A DNA stretch of 64,000 bases from an uncultured Pseudohongiella sp. (GCA_902591495.1 CACJAW010000007.1:1-64000), one strand, 5' to 3'; positions 15,107 through 24,718 are shown, numbered from the stretch's first letter. Numbers and translations: made by a program. The notes: a model not told the origin generated them from the letters alone.

Positions 15107-17341
15107 ATGCAGGTTTTAAAGTTCTGTTACCTTCTGGTATCGATAGTGTTTTTAACTTACTGCTCGACTGATGAGCAAATCACTACGTCGGGTTCTGTTG
15201 TTCCTGATGCTCATGATAATATTGAGATCGAGACCCTCTCAACGAAACCATGGTTGGTAACCGGTGGTAATGTATTGCTTGAGGTTCGCGTAAAGCCTGC
15301 ACTAGATATTAAACTCTTAAATTATAGTATAAACGGGCGAGATGTCAGCTCGCTATTTCGTTCCGTTACGCCGACCTCTACGCAAGCCCTGTTAGAAGGT
15401 TTACCTGTAGGACAAAGCGAGCTCCTAGTGTTTTCTTCAGAGAAAAACTACACCAAGGCTTTAACGTTAACTAATTATCCGATCAGCGGCCCCATTATAT
15501 CTGGGCCTCATGAGAAACCTTTTTTATGTGAAACTGATTTGTTTGACAAAGTGTCGGGAGGTGCGCTTCCAAAATCGATGGATGAACACTGTAGTGTGGA
15601 AACTCAAGTAGAATATGTCTATTGGTCATATACCGATGACACCTACAAGAACTGGCAGCCAACTTATGAAATTAATCCACCGAGTGACCTTGGTTATATT
15701 TCAATACGCGATGTAGGTTTTAAACCCTTCGTTGTTAGGGTTGAGACAGGTGTAGTAAATCGAGCAATTTACGAAATTGCTATGCTCCACGATGAAGTGA
15801 ACGAGCAGCTGGATCCATGGACTAAAAGTGACCACTGGAATCGAAAGTTAGTCTATACACATGGAGGTGGTTGCCGCAGAGGTTGGTTTAGACAAGGAAA
15901 TAGAACGGGTGGAGTTATGAGACGAGAGCTATTTGAGCTTGGATTTGCAGTTGTGTCTTCCTCTCTGAATGTCTTCGGTCAAAATTGCAATGACTTGCTG
16001 GCCTCTGAGACTCACATTATGGTGAAAGAGCGCTTTATCGAACACTACGGAGTTCCAAGCTATACTGTTGCTACGGGTACTTCAGGGGGTTCTTATCAGT
16101 CCCAACAAACAGCAGATAACTACCCGGGTGTTTTTGATGGAATAATAGTTGGTGCAAGCTTCCCGGATGTTACTTCGGCTACAAACTTTTCAGTAGCTGA
16201 TGCTCGACTTCTGCACCACTACTTTACTGAGGTGGATCCTGAACGATTTAGTAAGGAGCAACAAAGAATAGTTTCTGGTTTCGGAGCTTGGGAATCGATT
16301 CCGAATCTATCCAGAGGAGCAGCTCGGCTAGATCCTTTATATGATCCATCAGAATCGTTGGAAGAACAGGGTGGAGAAGTTGGGAACATAGATTTAGAAA
16401 AGCAACGCTACAGTCTCTCAAACAATCATGGATTGAGACCCACTGTTTATGATCATGCCGTCAACGTCTACAACAGAGTCCCTGATGGACTCCAGTCTCA
16501 GCGACCACTTGATAATGTTGGGGTGCAGTATGGCCTTCGCGCCTTAAATCAGCACTTAATTAGCCCTCGGCAGTTTATTGATTTGAATCGAGATATCGGT
16601 GGGTTTGATCGTGATATGAACCACATTGCTGCCCGACATAAGTCTGACGCTCAGGCCGCAAAGCGCGCGATAGAGTCAGGAAGAATTTTAAGTGGAGGAG
16701 GAGGTTTAGCTTCTACAGCTATTATCGATTACAGGAATTATATGGATCATGATACGCAGGGAAATATTCATATGCTAATTCATCAATTCTCAACTAGGGA
16801 ACGGTTAATCAAGGCAAATGGCCATGCAGATAACCAAGTTATGCAGATAGGTGGCGGCTGGGGGTTAGAAGAAAGTGATAATAGTTTGCGTGGGTTATTC
16901 GAGGCGATGGACGAGTGGCTTCTGGAGATAAAATCAGACCAAAGAGATTTGACCTTAGAGGAGAAAGTTGTCGACAATCGACCGTTAACTTTAAACGACG
17001 CCTGTTGGCATGAAAGTGATGGAGCCTTCATTAAGATTGAGGAGCTTCAGACATTCAGAGGTGATTCTCGCTGCAATAACCTATATCCAGCGTATTTAAC
17101 CCCCCGACACGTGGCTGGAGCTCCATTATCTAATGATATTGTGACCTGTCAGCTACGACCGCTTAGCCCGTCTGATTATGGAGTTGGGTTTACACCCGAT
17201 CAATATCGGGAGCTAGAAGCTATTTTCTCAGGCGGAATTTGTGATTGGACGTTAGGCGACGCAAGTCAAACCTCACTGCAATCGACGTGGATATCATTTG
17301 GTCCCTCACCGGTTAATGTCCTATACGAACAAAATAATTAG
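15107..17341 (+). CDS. DUF6351 family lipoprotein hydrolase (alpha/beta-hydrolase/tannase-like)
   Basis: This is a large protein of 744 residues from the ATG at 15107. The ORF track's longer start at 14951 adds a poor N-terminus without signal character. MQVLKFCYLLVSIVFLTYC gives a lipobox-like end, and AGAAGG precedes this start. The body has the DUF6351 features: SGPHEKPFLCET, LVYTHGGGCRRGWFRQGN, GFAVVSSSLNVFGQNCND and the nucleophile-elbow-like ATGTSGGSYQSQQ (G-x-S-x-G), then PGVFDGIIVGASFPD. The fold is that of tannase/feruloyl-esterase-like hydrolases. The substrate is unknown. A GKPD-family gene follows after 108 bases in the same direction. Confidence 0.78.
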   Translation: MQVLKFCYLLVSIVFLTYCSTDEQITTSGSVVPDAHDNIEIETLSTKPWLVTGGNVLLEVRVKPALDIKLLNYSINGRDVSSLFRSVTPTSTQALLEGLPVGQSELLVFSSEKNYTKALTLTNYPISGPIISGPHEKPFLCETDLFDKVSGGALPKSMDEHCSVETQVEYVYWSYTDDTYKNWQPTYEINPPSDLGYISIRDVGFKPFVVRVETGVVNRAIYEIAMLHDEVNEQLDPWTKSDHWNRKLVYTHGGGCRRGWFRQGNRTGGVMRRELFELGFAVVSSSLNVFGQNCNDLLASETHIMVKERFIEHYGVPSYTVATGTSGGSYQSQQTADNYPGVFDGIIVGASFPDVTSATNFSVADARLLHHYFTEVDPERFSKEQQRIVSGFGAWESIPNLSRGAARLDPLYDPSESLEEQGGEVGNIDLEKQRYSLSNNHGLRPTVYDHAVNVYNRVPDGLQSQRPLDNVGVQYGLRALNQHLISPRQFIDLNRDIGGFDRDMNHIAARHKSDAQAAKRAIESGRILSGGGGLASTAIIDYRNYMDHDTQGNIHMLIHQFSTRERLIKANGHADNQVMQIGGGWGLEESDNSLRGLFEAMDEWLLEIKSDQRDLTLEEKVVDNRPLTLNDACWHESDGAFIKIEELQTFRGDSRCNNLYPAYLTPRHVAGAPLSNDIVTCQLRPLSPSDYGVGFTPDQYRELEAIFSGGICDWTLGDASQTSLQSTWISFGPSPVNVLYEQNN

Positions 17342-17449
17342 GTGTCGGAATTTTTCGAAGAACCCATGTGATAGAGATAATCGTGCTAGACTTGATGTTG
17401 GTTTGGCCGTACCCTTTCGTTCTCGAAGTCACTAGCACTGGAGGCAAAT

Positions 17450-18451
17450 ATGCAATTTAATCGACTAATAATATTCGTTAGTTTTTGGCTTGCAGGCCAA
17501 TCGGTTTTGTCGCAGGGCTATGAACCGCCTAGAACCGAATCTGGTAAGCCTGATTTACAAGGTTATTGGACAAATGCATCAATAACTACCATGCAGCGAT
17601 CTCGTGAGCTAGCAGATTTCGGTCTGACAATTCCTTTTGATGAAGTAGCAAAATTAACTAATAACAATCATCAGAACGTTCGTCAGGCTACAGATGACAA
17701 TCAGGTGCAGGGCCAGCTCCCCGATGGCACTGATTTGGCAAGAGGCAGAGGATATAATGCTTTCTGGGTCGATCCGGGGACTCAGTTTGGAAACGTTCGA
17801 GGTGAGTATAGAAGCTCTTGGATTACTTTCCCCGATGACGGCAGAATTCCCTATTCCGAGCAGGGTAATCAACAGAGGAGGGCAGCCTACGAGAAATTTT
17901 CTGGATACGGCGGTCCTGAGGGTGCTCCCCTAGCAGAGCGCTGTCTAATTGGTTTTGGAAGTACCTCTGGACCGCCTATGAATAGTGTTCTCTACAACAA
18001 TATGTACCAAATAGTCCAAACCGAAGATTATGTGATGATTCTTGTGGAAATGGTGCACGATGCGCGCGTTATCCCGATCAATGGTGATCATCGTCCTAAA
18101 GCGATTGAACAATGGATGGGTGATTCGATTGGTTGGTGGGATGGAGACACTCTTGTTGTGGAAACCGTCAATCTCCATCCACAACAGAAGGCCCGAATGA
18201 TGGCATCTTTATCAGATCAAGGTCGGATCATCGAGAAATTTACACGATACTCTGATCAACAAATCTTTTATGAGTTTGAGGTGATTGACCCAGTTTTCTA
18301 CACTGAGAGTTGGGGTGGGGAGATCTCTTTTAACTCCACTGACACCAAACTTTATGAGTATGCCTGTCATGAAGGTAATTACGGTTTACAGGGAATCCTT
18401 GGAGGATACAGGCGTCAAGAGATGGATGCGGAGGCAGAAGCAGGAAGCTAA
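17450..18451 (+). CDS. Secreted 'GKPD' family protein (paralogue 2 of 3)
   Basis: This 333-residue protein has a cleavable signal (LIIFVSFWLAGQSVLSQ). Family landmarks are ESGKPDLQGYWTN, AERCLIGFGSTSGPP, NNMYQIVQTEDYVMIL, DSIGWWDGDTLVVET and a C-terminal YEYACHEGNYGLQGIL. It is clearly closer to the paralogue at 49893 than to the lipoprotein at 9212. The paired Cys (RC..; YACHEGN) and the GDTLVV core may mark an active site, but no activity is known to me. A strong CTGGAGG ribosome site precedes the ATG. It lies downstream of the DUF6351 hydrolase gene. Confidence 0.75.
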   Translation: MQFNRLIIFVSFWLAGQSVLSQGYEPPRTESGKPDLQGYWTNASITTMQRSRELADFGLTIPFDEVAKLTNNNHQNVRQATDDNQVQGQLPDGTDLARGRGYNAFWVDPGTQFGNVRGEYRSSWITFPDDGRIPYSEQGNQQRRAAYEKFSGYGGPEGAPLAERCLIGFGSTSGPPMNSVLYNNMYQIVQTEDYVMILVEMVHDARVIPINGDHRPKAIEQWMGDSIGWWDGDTLVVETVNLHPQQKARMMASLSDQGRIIEKFTRYSDQQIFYEFEVIDPVFYTESWGGEISFNSTDTKLYEYACHEGNYGLQGILGGYRRQEMDAEAEAGS

Positions 18452-18491
18452 TGTCTATTTGACAAGAGTCTTATTATTGGTGGCGAGTTTC

Positions 18492-19247
18492 TCAGTGCGT
18501 GAGTGAGTAGATTAAATAATTTATTCCGAGTCGATATGCTGAGTTTGCGTACTCCGTTGGATACCACTGATCGTAGGTATGTTCCCAGCCGTCACCCATG
18601 TCTGAATTCCAATTGACCAGGACCATTACTCTGCCGTCGTCGTCGAGGATAGCGTGATTTGTTGCGTTATTAATACCAGCTTGCCCAAAGCCCTGCCTGC
18701 CACCCCTGCCTGGGATCATCTGAGGTCCATCAATATCATAGAAAGTGTGAAAAATTTCATGATCTGCATTTAGCTCGATGAGCTCACGATCCGGAAATAT
18801 ACGAGAGAAGTCTGCATAAAACGCATCCCACTGCCTAACTCCCCAGAAGTCGTCGATCAGGAGAAAACCGCCTCGTAGCAAATACTCCCTCAGATTTTCG
18901 AGCTCCTTGGGAGACAAGGCCAAGCCTCCGTTACGTCCCATTTCAAGAGCATACAGGAACGGATAGTTGAATATCTCATCAGAATCAAAGCGAAGCACAA
19001 CTGGTTTGCTCATAACTCTGACGTTGGTCAGTCTGGCAACTCCCCTTAAGAAATTTTCATCGGAAGCGGGGAAGTCGGTGGCCCAAGGCCCTCCATACCA
19101 GCCGCCGTCATAGTAGCTATCATATTGAATTCGAACAAATGCGAACTCTCCTGCAATATCGTAGAGATCTGGGTTGTCATCCTGTGCTTGCACAATTTGG
19201 ATTGATCCGATCAAGGCAACGATAATGAGTGTTTTGATTGTATTCAT
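18492..19247 (-). CDS. DUF4159 domain exported protein
   Basis: This roughly 251-residue protein has a signal peptide (MNTIKTLIIVALIGSIQIVQAQ). The body has the DUF4159 pattern: EFAFVRIQYDSYY, NFLRGVARLTNVRV, FLYALEMGRNGGLALS, LREYLLRGGFLLIDDFWG and HAILDDDGRVMVLVNWNSDMGDGWEH. The domain resembles the glutamine-amidotransferase-like beta-alpha fold and is found in exported proteins of unknown role. The ORF track starts at 19310, but the signal peptide begins at the ATG at 19247, with AGGG close upstream. It is convergent with the GKPD gene and divergent from the TPR gene. Confidence 0.8.
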   Translation of the reverse strand: MNTIKTLIIVALIGSIQIVQAQDDNPDLYDIAGEFAFVRIQYDSYYDGGWYGGPWATDFPASDENFLRGVARLTNVRVMSKPVVLRFDSDEIFNYPFLYALEMGRNGGLALSPKELENLREYLLRGGFLLIDDFWGVRQWDAFYADFSRIFPDRELIELNADHEIFHTFYDIDGPQMIPGRGGRQGFGQAGINNATNHAILDDDGRVMVLVNWNSDMGDGWEHTYDQWYPTEYANSAYRLGINYLIYSLTH

Positions 19248-19373
19248 AACCCTAGTCTTCGGAAGGCAGAGATAATAGTCGACTACTAAAATTGGAGTTT
19301 GTATCGACAATCACAAAAGATCAAGTTATTGTGATCGCAATCAAATGAAGGAGATTGTATCTCTGCGATCGCT

Positions 19374-20783
19374 ATGATTTTACGGCTTCTTTCAATTTTT
19401 TTAGTAACCATACTTTTACCTTATGTGGGTTTTCCCCAAGACCGACTCGACTCTGTATCTAATTCAGGTCTAAGTGATATAGAAAGCTATGAGCTTCAGA
19501 TAATGAATCTCGAGTCTGCTTACGGGCCAATGGATCAACGGTTGGTAGAACCTCTTGAAGGGTTGATATCTCGTTTGATTGAGTTTGGGCGGATAGATCA
19601 AGTAGCTGAGCTTCAAGAAAAACAGTTAGCAGTCATGCGCGCAAATCTGGGATTTGAGAGCCTTGATTTGTTGCCAGTCCTGCGAGGGATGATTCAAGTT
19701 CAGCAAGCCTTGGGTAATTGGGAAGCAACGTCCGATATTCTCGACCATATCCGTTTTTTAATGGCTGCAAATTACGATCAGAGGTCTGAGGAAACGCTTT
19801 TGGCAATGGAGAACCAGGCGCAATGGAAGCTCGCCGGGTTTTACCTCGATGCAGAAAGAAATCAGTCGAATAATTTTTTGGATGCAAGAAATTTATATGC
19901 CGATATGGAACGGCTAGCGGAGGATGTCTATGGGGAAAATAGCCCACAACTTTACCCTTGGTATTACAAGCGGGCCTATAATTTAGGAATAATGGTCCAA
20001 CTTTTGAATACAAAGGGTGGGTTTGCAAATGTCTTTATTACTGATTTGATTAGGTCAGATGGAACGATGAGATTGCAAACAGATGGTCGACTAAGCGGGA
20101 CGCGGTTAAGCCCAATTGGTGCATGGAATATCCAAGACCGAAATTTTGTTCTCGGTGAGGGATACCTGCGTCAAGCGCGCGATTTAATTAATCGAATTCG
20201 TAAAATTGCAGAGTTAGAAAGTGATATCGAAGTGCAGGCGATCGCGGAAATCTATAGAGGAGATTATAATTTATTGATGGGTCGTGGGTCAGGGCGTCGA
20301 CAGTATAATTCTGCTCAAGATATGCTTTTGGAAGCAGGAGTTGCCCAAACCGAGATTGACGAGTTTTTTGGCGTTCCCACACCACTGCCTTTACCTCGGT
20401 TTTTTAATAATTTTAGTGAACTTCTAGACTACCAGAGAATTATGTTAACAGGAGTCGAGGGAATTTCTGATGAAGAACTTCATCTCGGCATATTTAATGC
20501 CTGGCACGAGAATGCAAGAGCCGTGTTAAAGCCAATGAGTGATGACCCCTTATTGCAGATTGGTCTTCCACAAAATTTAGTAGATTTGAAATTTAATATA
20601 AACACGAGAGGCAGGGTCTCTTCTGTTGATGCAGTGCGATCTGTGCCGAAAGATGAAAGAGTGGCTCGGGAAGCGTCTCGGGCGATCCGAGAAGTTCGAT
20701 TTAGACCCGCCTATGTTGATGGGAAAGCTACCCGCGTTAGAGACGTGCAGATAAGATATTTATTTGCACAAGAGCTACGATAA
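19374..20783 (+). CDS. Exported TPR protein with C-terminal TonB-like domain
   Basis: This 469-residue protein has a signal peptide (MILRLLSIFLVTILLPYVGF). Helical repeats of TPR type span roughly residues 35-330 (for example EPLEGLISRLIEFGRIDQVAELQEKQLAVM). It ends with a TonB_C-like domain: VDLKFNINTRGRVSSVDAV, VAREASRAIREVRFRPAYVDGKATRVRDVQIRYLF. There is no membrane anchor or proline-rich linker of classical TonB, so it may be a soluble periplasmic protein borrowing the TonB_C fold for binding. An MFS exporter gene follows after 17 bases, suggesting an operon. The role is unknown. Confidence 0.75.
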   Translation: MILRLLSIFLVTILLPYVGFPQDRLDSVSNSGLSDIESYELQIMNLESAYGPMDQRLVEPLEGLISRLIEFGRIDQVAELQEKQLAVMRANLGFESLDLLPVLRGMIQVQQALGNWEATSDILDHIRFLMAANYDQRSEETLLAMENQAQWKLAGFYLDAERNQSNNFLDARNLYADMERLAEDVYGENSPQLYPWYYKRAYNLGIMVQLLNTKGGFANVFITDLIRSDGTMRLQTDGRLSGTRLSPIGAWNIQDRNFVLGEGYLRQARDLINRIRKIAELESDIEVQAIAEIYRGDYNLLMGRGSGRRQYNSAQDMLLEAGVAQTEIDEFFGVPTPLPLPRFFNNFSELLDYQRIMLTGVEGISDEELHLGIFNAWHENARAVLKPMSDDPLLQIGLPQNLVDLKFNINTRGRVSSVDAVRSVPKDERVAREASRAIREVRFRPAYVDGKATRVRDVQIRYLFAQELR

Positions 20784-20800
20784 AAACAGATTATATTCCC

Positions 20801-22012
20801 GTGAATTCACAGCAAGCTATATGGCAAAATTCTGAATTCAAGCTGTATTTGGGATCGACAGCTTTTTCGGGAATTGCATTCGCTATGCAGCAACTTCTGC
20901 TGAGTTGGACATTAATTGGCATATTAGAGGTTCCTGCGAGCCAGGTCGGATTAATTCAAGCTGCAGCTGGAATACCTGGTATCTTTGTCATGCTCTTGGG
21001 AGGGGTGCGAGCAGACGACACGGATCCAAGAACATTGTTAATTCGAGTGTACCTTTTTGCTCCTGTTTTACCGCTGTTTTTAATTACAGTGGTCCAATTG
21101 CAGCAGCTTAGCATTCAAGCGGTTCTGCTGTGGGCTTTGGGTATGAGTTTTTGTGTTTCTTACTCAAGTCCTGCTCAGCAGACAATTTTAAATCGTATAG
21201 CTAGCTCTTCCGTACAAAAAGCTGTATCAGCGGCTACTGCTGTTGGGTTTTTGGTACAAATTTTCGGACTAGGTATAGCAGGCACTATTGATAAGTTTGG
21301 TCTCTCGCCGGCCCTAGCTTTTCAAGCAACATGCGTTGGTCTCGGAGCTTTTGCTGTCCGGCGCCTCCATCCTCAACCGCCAGTAATTCAAAAAACAGAA
21401 TCACCGTTCAAAAATTTAGCTGACGGTTTTAGAGAAATCTATAAACAGCGGGACATAATGCAAACGCTAATCATCAATTTCACATCTAGCGTCTTTAATG
21501 CGGGCGCGTTTATGACAGTATTTCCCTTTATAGTGAAGGAAATTTATGGTGGAAATGCGTTCCTGCTATCTTTTCTCATGGTTATTTTTTATGCGGGCGC
21601 AACGATTTCCAATCTCTTAATGATTCGAGTAATGCCACTGGTCAGACCGGGTCGTATTTTTTTGATTATGCAGCTATCGCGAATGGTAATTTTGGGGCTG
21701 ATCTGGTTCGAACCTGTGTTCTGGATTTTTGCGCTCGCGTGCGTTGGTTGGGGGTTGAACATGGGCGTAACAATGACACTTGCAAGGACCATCGTGCAGG
21801 AATCGGCTACTGCCGAATTCAGAGCAAGAATTATGTCTGTCTATAGCCTTGGGCTACTTGGGAGTGCTCCCATCGGTGCATTAATACTGGGCAGCCTTAT
21901 TGACTCCCTAGGAATATTGAATGCGCTGATCCCTGCGATATCTATATCGATTGGATTATTTATGTACGGCATTATTTTTACAAATGTCTACAATTATCGG
22001 TCTCCGACTTAA
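20801..22012 (+). CDS. MFS transporter (enterobactin-exporter-like, MFS_3 type)
   Basis: This 403-residue protein has about 12 hydrophobic helices. The N-terminus (WQNSEFKLYLGSTAFSGIAFAMQQLLLSWTL) and the region RADDTDPRTLLIR fit the MFS_3 group, which includes exporters of siderophores and drugs. The GTG at 20801 is 17 bases after the TPR/TonB_C gene. The transported compound is not predictable. No siderophore genes are visible nearby. After the stop a weak CCGCT/AGCGG hairpin with a long loop is seen, too poor to call a terminator. Confidence 0.8.
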   Translation: MNSQQAIWQNSEFKLYLGSTAFSGIAFAMQQLLLSWTLIGILEVPASQVGLIQAAAGIPGIFVMLLGGVRADDTDPRTLLIRVYLFAPVLPLFLITVVQLQQLSIQAVLLWALGMSFCVSYSSPAQQTILNRIASSSVQKAVSAATAVGFLVQIFGLGIAGTIDKFGLSPALAFQATCVGLGAFAVRRLHPQPPVIQKTESPFKNLADGFREIYKQRDIMQTLIINFTSSVFNAGAFMTVFPFIVKEIYGGNAFLLSFLMVIFYAGATISNLLMIRVMPLVRPGRIFLIMQLSRMVILGLIWFEPVFWIFALACVGWGLNMGVTMTLARTIVQESATAEFRARIMSVYSLGLLGSAPIGALILGSLIDSLGILNALIPAISISIGLFMYGIIFTNVYNYRSPT

Positions 22013-22133
22013 ATATCCGCTAGAAAAGAGTATGAACCTCAGCGGGTTTGCAATAAGTAACAATTTAGGACTAGAACAGAACGCTCAAAACGTCATAAGC
22101 TATGCCGACCTTCATGAATAGAGAGGACAAGTG

Positions 22134-22667
22134 ATGAGTATATTTTTCCGAATTTTGCTTCTGTCTGCCGTATATGTTTGTTCAGCTAATGCAGCTGAAT
22201 CTCCGCTAAATATTCAGGCAATCAGCGCGACGGGTATAAACAATTTTAGGGCGCCAGAATCTGATGTGTTAGCAACAGGGCAGCCGACCGCCGAGCAGTT
22301 TGAGGTCATGGCTGAGCAAGGCATTAAACACGTGATCAATTTAAGAACTCCCGGAGAGGATACAGGATTTGATGAGAAGGCGACCGTGGAATCATTGGGG
22401 ATGAGTTATCACAGCATTCCAGTCTCTGTGGGAGAGGGCGGGATCAATACTGAAAACTCACAGACCCTCGAATCTCTGCTTGAACAGTTTGGTGAAGAAG
22501 GCGTTATTGTTCACTGTGCAACAGGCAATCGGGTGGGTGCCCTAATCTCCTTATCCGTGTTCGAAGATGGAGGCACTTTGGATGATTCAATTGCGGAGGG
22601 AGCTCGGTGGGGGATGACTTCCGAGCGACTTCAAAGTTCTGTCCGAGACACGCTTGCAGAAAACTAA
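22134..22667 (+). CDS. Exported protein tyrosine phosphatase-like protein (CX5R)
   Basis: This 177-residue protein has a signal peptide (FFRILLLSAVYVCSANA). Its text matches the DUF442/dual-specificity phosphatase fold: ATGQPTAEQFEVMAEQGIKHVINLRTPGED, then the P-loop HCATGNRVGAL (Cys-X5-Arg). Such secreted members hydrolyse phosphoesters in the periplasm or have a role linked to quinone or sulfide metabolism; the substrate here is unknown. The GTG at 22131 and the ATG at 22134 are adjacent; GAGAGGAC before them suits the ATG. The catalytic Cys and Arg are both present. Confidence 0.82.
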   Translation: MSIFFRILLLSAVYVCSANAAESPLNIQAISATGINNFRAPESDVLATGQPTAEQFEVMAEQGIKHVINLRTPGEDTGFDEKATVESLGMSYHSIPVSVGEGGINTENSQTLESLLEQFGEEGVIVHCATGNRVGALISLSVFEDGGTLDDSIAEGARWGMTSERLQSSVRDTLAEN

Positions 22668-22702
22668 ATTTGTTGGTTTTTCTTTAAGGGCTCAGGTGTA
22701 AT

Positions 22703-23287
22703 TTGATTCTTGAGTTAAATCACCGCTTTAAACTCATTAAATCAAGAAATCAGATTTTGAGGAATGTACTACTTTTTTTGTGGTTAATTTCGCTTCTGAA
22801 GTGTTCTGTCACTAACACGATTTTCTGGCCAGAGACGCTACCAGGGCGGGAATATTTCGAAGCAAACTACGAAAAAGATAAGGATAATCAACTTGTGCAA
22901 TCTAAGATTGATTATTTAGGTTGGGTGGTGAGCTTCTACGAGGGGACATTGATTGCGCCTGTTGGCTGGCTAGAGTTACAAACGATAGTGTTGGAGATGG
23001 CCGAACCTGAGAATAGACTTGAACTGGACAAGCAGCTCACTGACCTTGGTCGTCTGATCAGTGGGGAGTGGGCAAAAGAGAATAATGGGCGAGTTATAGA
23101 CTCTCGGTTGCTCAGTCTTTGGGGTTCAGTCATGCAGTTATCTAATGATCCCCAGGTTCAGGCTCAAGCTGTCGTTCTTATCGAAAAAGATGTAAATGAC
23201 CTCCTGAATCGTCAATTGATGCCTGAAGCCATAACTGATGAGCGCTATGAAGGGGTATTAGGAATTGATCTCTTTGGCGGATTTTAG
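22703..23287 (+). CDS. Hypothetical protein with N-terminal membrane anchor or signal
   Basis: This is a 194-residue reading frame starting with TTG. I do not recognise a family. One hydrophobic stretch (NVLLFLWLISLLKCS) near residues 22-36 could be a lipobox-like signal ending in Cys. The mature part is acidic and helical, with LELDKQLTDLGRLISGEWAKENNGRVIDSRLLSLWGS. It lies 35 bases after the phosphatase gene in the same direction. The start is uncertain because no ATG occurs before the hydrophobic segment. Confidence 0.55.
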   Translation: MILELNHRFKLIKSRNQILRNVLLFLWLISLLKCSVTNTIFWPETLPGREYFEANYEKDKDNQLVQSKIDYLGWVVSFYEGTLIAPVGWLELQTIVLEMAEPENRLELDKQLTDLGRLISGEWAKENNGRVIDSRLLSLWGSVMQLSNDPQVQAQAVVLIEKDVNDLLNRQLMPEAITDERYEGVLGIDLFGGF

Positions 23288-23330
23288 TCTCGTTTCAGCT
23301 GTAAAATCGCTCAATCTACCGAACTGCTTG

Positions 23331-23358
23331 TTGACTATGGCTAATACGCAAATATAGT
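23331..23358 (+). promoter_or_regulatory. Candidate sigma70 promoter upstream of the RND efflux genes
   Basis: TTGACT (23331-23336) and TATAGT (23353-23358) are separated by 16 bases. Each matches five of six consensus positions. The site lies about 165 bases before the adaptor ATG, leaving a long leader that also contains the inverted repeat at 23455-23473. Confidence 0.45.
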
Positions 23359-23454
23359 GGGTTTCAGCAGTATTTTTGGCGCAAATTTTCTTAAATATTC
23401 AGTGAACTATTCGGCTAGCGTCAACGTTATACATTCTTAATAATTAAATCTACA

Positions 23455-23473
23455 TTTGCCATAGTAAGGCAAA
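23455..23473. promoter_or_regulatory. Inverted repeat TTTGCC-N7-GGCAAA before the RND operon
   Basis: Perfect 6-base arms surround a 7-base spacer, between the candidate promoter and the adaptor gene start at 23524. The geometry would suit a dimeric repressor, as is common for RND pumps, but no regulator gene is in the window. The repeat is followed by A/C-rich sequence, not a T run, so it is not a terminator. Confidence 0.35.
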
Positions 23474-23523
23474 CAATAAAAAAACCGTACACAGAATTTA
23501 TTCACAAGGGGCATAGAATCGGT

Positions 23524-24681
23524 ATGAAGCGTTTACTCCTACCCGTCATAATACTTGGAGCGTGTGCCTCTGTAGCCTACTCCCTCATTCGGAATCCCAG
23601 ACAGATAGCGGAAGTTGCGCTTGATGTAATCCCAGTCACCGTCCGGGTGATAGAAGTTCAGCAGAGCTCGGCCGAGCTAATAGTTGGTTCTCAAGGAAAG
23701 GTCCAGCCATCCATGACGGCAAATCTTTCCGCAGCTGTGGCCGGACCAATAGCATGGATAAGCCCCCAGATGGAAGCGGGTGGTTTTGTGGAGGAAGGTG
23801 AGCCCTTGCTCCGACTTGATGCTAGCGATTTTGAGACGATGCGCGCGAGGAGCAGTGCATCGATGAGACAAGCAAAGGCCGAGGCCGACCATGCGGGAAG
23901 AGAATACGGCCGGATGAAGGAGTTGGCGGTTGATAGACTCGCTAGCGAGTCCCAAGTTCAGGATGCGCAGCGTCTAGCCGAGGTAACCTCAGCCCGGTTG
24001 TCCGATGCGATGGCAAACCTTGAGCAAGCCGAGCTCGATCTAGCAAGGGCGGAAATCAAGGCGCCCTTTGACGCTATAATAAACTCTCGCGAGGTGGAAC
24101 TTGGACAGTACGTCAATCGGGCGCAAAGCGTGGCTGTTCTCTATGGCGCTGACGAAGTTGAAGTTCGGGTACCCTTGGCCATCCGGCAGTTGGGATTCTT
24201 GGATATCCCATTAGGGTTGAGGGGAGAACTTACTGATGTAGATGCTCCACTCGTGACGTTGAACGGCATGTACGGCGGCGTAGAGCACAATTGGCAGGGG
24301 AAATTGGTGCGCATTGAGGCATCCATAGACCCCAACAGCAACACTGTTCAAACTATCATTCGGGTCCAACAGCCAATGATAGATTCAACATCACGCGATT
24401 CCATTCCCCTTCCTATTGGATTGTATGTGAACGCCGACATCCAGGGCAGAATTGTTGATGATGTGATAGCACTACCGCGCTCTGTCATCCGAAATAATAA
24501 CCAGGTTTTGGTTGTTGATGCGGAAAATAAGATGTTCTTTCGGGAGGTTGATATTTTTCGACTGGAAGAGGAGAGAGTGCTTATCAGCGGGGGTCTCCTG
24601 CCAGGGGAGCGTATCTGTATTTCTCCCATTCAAGCAGTCGTCGATGGAATGGCAGTTCAGCCCGTTATAGAAGTAATCTGA
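23524..24681 (+). CDS. RND efflux periplasmic adaptor (HlyD/MFP family)
   Basis: This 385-residue membrane-fusion protein has an N-terminal anchor (LLLPVIILGACASVAYSLI). The lipoyl-like half motif QGKVQPSMTANLSAAVAGPIAWI and a helical hairpin of heptads (SMRQAKAEADHAGREYGRMKELA) come next, then the second lipoyl half IKAPFDAIINSREVELGQYV and a beta-barrel domain. It would connect the inner-membrane RND permease encoded 37 bases downstream to an outer-membrane channel encoded elsewhere. The substrate is unknown. The length is standard for the family. Confidence 0.9.
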   Translation: MKRLLLPVIILGACASVAYSLIRNPRQIAEVALDVIPVTVRVIEVQQSSAELIVGSQGKVQPSMTANLSAAVAGPIAWISPQMEAGGFVEEGEPLLRLDASDFETMRARSSASMRQAKAEADHAGREYGRMKELAVDRLASESQVQDAQRLAEVTSARLSDAMANLEQAELDLARAEIKAPFDAIINSREVELGQYVNRAQSVAVLYGADEVEVRVPLAIRQLGFLDIPLGLRGELTDVDAPLVTLNGMYGGVEHNWQGKLVRIEASIDPNSNTVQTIIRVQQPMIDSTSRDSIPLPIGLYVNADIQGRIVDDVIALPRSVIRNNNQVLVVDAENKMFFREVDIFRLEEERVLISGGLLPGERICISPIQAVVDGMAVQPVIEVI

Positions 24682-24718
24682 AACTACTTTAATAAGAACA
24701 CAAACGAGAGGACAGATT

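Noticed and set aside
22020-22055. Possible terminator after the MFS gene (CCGCT/AGCGG)
   Set aside because: Five-base stem with a loop of about 19 bases and no strong T run.
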